Shown here piece by piece: positions 5,878 through 7,462 of a stretch of DNA of 7,462 nucleotides. The first letter of the stretch is position 1. The number at the start of each line of letters is the position of its first letter. Position numbers and translations under genes: made by a program. This DNA is from Alphaproteobacteria bacterium (GTDB taxonomy: Bacteria > Pseudomonadota > Alphaproteobacteria > Rickettsiales > SXRF01). The stretch is from assembly GCA_020050695.1 (NCBI GenBank), contig JAGVKI010000325.1, positions 1 to 7,462 of the forward strand, given 5' to 3'. The notes beneath the pieces are model-generated. The model was not told where the DNA came from and searched no databases. It was given only the letters and a program-made list of their open reading frames with translations.

Positions 5878-7338
5878 ATGGCACACAAAATAAGGCCTGT
5901 GATTCTTGCCGGCGGTTCAGGGGAAAGGCTCTGGCCGCTTTCTAAAATTGATTATCCGAAACAATTTGTTTCCATCAATGGCACGAATGACGAGGGCTCT
6001 GGTTTAAGCCTCTTTCAGGAATCCCTGCTGCGCGTGAGCGAGCCTTCTGTTTTTGGCGCGCCTATCATTTTGTGCAATGAAGAACACCGCTTTATTGTTA
6101 CCGAACAGCTGCGCCACATCGGCATAATAAACGTTACCATCATCATTGAACCTATTGCCCGCAACACGGCTCCTGCTGTGGCTCTGGCCGCCCTGCATAT
6201 GGAACATGAGCAAGAGGCAGGCGTCATGATGGTGATGCCGTCCGACCATAAAATTGACAATCCCGCCGCATTCATCGCAGCCGTTAAAGCAGGCCGTCAG
6301 GCCGCTGAAGATAGCTGGCTGATTACCTTTGGCGTGAAACCCGACGCCCCCGAAACGGGTTATGGTTATATACAACAGGGTCAGCCTCTGGAGGGCCACC
6401 CAGGTGTCTACCGTATCAGCCGCTTTGTGGAAAAACCTGACCGAACGACGGCAGAAACCTATCTTGCAGAAGGCAATTATGCATGGAACAGCGGCATGTT
6501 CCTGATGCACAGCCATCAATGGCTAACGGAACTGTCCGTGCATGAGCCACAGATGCTGATTGCCTGCGGCGAAAGCTATAGGAAATATACGGTCGATCAG
6601 TCTTTTATACGGCTCGATAAGGAATCCATGCAAGCCTGCCCTTCCAATTCTATCGATTACGCGGTGATGGAACGCACGCAAAAGGGCGCCGTTATCCCTG
6701 TGGATATGCAATGGTGTGATCTGGGTTCATGGACCGCACTGTGTAATATCAGTAGCAAGGATGCAAATAACAACGCCGTGCATGGCCGCGCCGTCATGGC
6801 TGATACTACGGATTGCTACATCCACACACATCATGATTTGGTGGCCACCATCGGCATCAGCAACATGGTGGTAGTATCAGCGGATAATGCAGTACTGATC
6901 GGCCCTAAAGACCGCATGCAGGATATTAAGCAACTGGTAAAAACCATGCGTGACCAGCAGATGGCTGACATCATGCTCACCTCCTTTTCGCATCGTCCGT
7001 GGGGTAGTTTCTACAGCATTGACCGCGGCGACCGCTACCAGGTCAAACGCCTGCATTTAAAACCGGGTGGAAAAATTTCGCTGCAAACCCATGAGAAGCG
7101 ATCCGAACACTGGATCGTAGTCAGGGGCCGCGCCACAGTTACTAATGGTGACAACGTATTTACCCTGGAAGAGAACCAGTCGACCTACATACCGGCAGGC
7201 CAGATGCACCGGCTTGAAAACCGGCATGACGAAGAACTTATCGTAGTGGAAGTCCAGACAGGCGCGTATCTTGGTGAAGACGATATTAAACGCTATGAAG
7301 ATGTGTATAACCGTAATGCAGCCAAAGATCAGGCGTAA
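5878..7338 (+). CDS. manC: Mannose-1-phosphate guanylyltransferase / mannose-6-phosphate isomerase (bifunctional)
   Basis: This cytoplasmic enzyme makes GDP-mannose from mannose-1-phosphate and GTP. Its second domain interconverts fructose-6-phosphate and mannose-6-phosphate. It feeds mannose, and via GDP-mannose often rhamnose or fucose, into LPS, capsule or exopolysaccharide. The 486 residues match the AlgA/XanB/CpsB length. Nucleotidyltransferase motifs are GGSGERLWPLS (12-22), YPKQF (26-30), EPIARNTAPA (91-100), MPSDHKI (120-126), FVEKP (183-187), NSGMF (204-208) and WCDLGSW (279-285). The type II isomerase cupin domain has RPWGSF (373-378), LQTHEKRSEHW (402-412), STYIPAGQMHRLEN (435-448) and EVQTGAYLGEDDIKR (458-472), with likely metal ligands Gln403, His405, Glu410 and His444. 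Both domains look intact. It follows arsC by 12 bases, without a Shine-Dalgarno. No phosphomannomutase (manB/algC) is in the window. Confidence 0.95.
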   Translation: MAHKIRPVILAGGSGERLWPLSKIDYPKQFVSINGTNDEGSGLSLFQESLLRVSEPSVFGAPIILCNEEHRFIVTEQLRHIGIINVTIIIEPIARNTAPAVALAALHMEHEQEAGVMMVMPSDHKIDNPAAFIAAVKAGRQAAEDSWLITFGVKPDAPETGYGYIQQGQPLEGHPGVYRISRFVEKPDRTTAETYLAEGNYAWNSGMFLMHSHQWLTELSVHEPQMLIACGESYRKYTVDQSFIRLDKESMQACPSNSIDYAVMERTQKGAVIPVDMQWCDLGSWTALCNISSKDANNNAVHGRAVMADTTDCYIHTHHDLVATIGISNMVVVSADNAVLIGPKDRMQDIKQLVKTMRDQQMADIMLTSFSHRPWGSFYSIDRGDRYQVKRLHLKPGGKISLQTHEKRSEHWIVVRGRATVTNGDNVFTLEENQSTYIPAGQMHRLENRHDEELIVVEVQTGAYLGEDDIKRYEDVYNRNAAKDQA

Positions 7339-7462
7339 CGGCCAAGATCGCTGCTCTGGTCGCGTCCCCGGCTCATGCCGATAGCATAGAAATTGATGAA
7401 CATCAGCACATCAAGCAGCACACCAAAGAGAAAATAGAGCAGCGGCAGGAACAGCAGCGACG
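7329..7462 (-). CDS. C-terminal end of an unrecognised membrane protein
   Basis: The minus frame enters at the right edge and gives 43 residues before a TGA at 7331-7329. The visible part is a hydrophobic membrane segment, LLFLPLLYFLFGVLLDVLMF, followed by INFYAIGMSRGRD and a short polar tail ending LGRYA. The start and most of the protein lie outside the window, so no family can be named. It converges on manC and the two 3' ends overlap by 10 bases (7329-7338). The good coding character beyond the manC stop, with no competing plus-strand frame, supports it. Confidence 0.65.
   Translation of the reverse strand, partial: SLLFLPLLYFLFGVLLDVLMFINFYAIGMSRGRDQSSDLGRYA

Noticed and set aside
5529..6711. 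Minus-strand frames opposite arsC and manC
   Set aside because: Both plus-strand genes are strongly identified by family motifs along their whole length.

Overview
The window looks like a piece of a bacterial chromosome of moderate GC content (near 50% in genes, clearly AT-rich between them), probably from a Gram-negative alphaproteobacterium. The Gram-negative call rests on a Sec-exported CopC-like protein, a bifunctional ManC/AlgA sugar-nucleotide enzyme and a very long acidic, repetitive protein of surface-adhesin type. The alphaproteobacterial call is weaker. It rests mainly on a perfect TTAA-N7-TTAA (CtrA-type) site upstream of the adhesin gene and should be read as inference.

Layout. 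Positions 1-2126, minus strand: the first 708 codons of a giant repetitive protein that runs off the left edge. It contains no lysine and only four arginines. Its core is built of 11-residue V/T/N-rich repeats followed by longer ~73-76-residue repeats carrying a periodic Asp-Cys motif. It is the only gene here with a strong Shine-Dalgarno sequence. Positions 2127-2949: AT-rich intergenic DNA with the CtrA-like site and direct repeats, a small possible gene (2448-2675, minus) and an inverted repeat in the leader of the next gene. Positions 2950-7338, plus strand: four co-directional genes. They are a divergent subtilase-like (S8) protein with recognisable His, Asn and Ser motifs but no clear catalytic Asp; a small secreted CopC-fold protein with no histidine; an ArsC-type arsenate reductase; and a bifunctional mannose-1-phosphate guanylyltransferase / mannose-6-phosphate isomerase. 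Positions 7329-7462, minus strand: the C-terminal end of an unrecognised membrane protein, which overlaps the end of manC tail to tail.

How the genes may fit together. ManC makes GDP-mannose for surface polysaccharide, and the repetitive protein is probably exported to the surface. The left and right parts may therefore both concern the cell envelope, but nothing in the sequence proves a common pathway. The most unusual items are the lysine-free hendecad-repeat protein, the subtilase-like protein with an abnormal triad, and the histidine-free CopC-like protein. No RNA genes, insertion sequences, CRISPR arrays or origins were seen.
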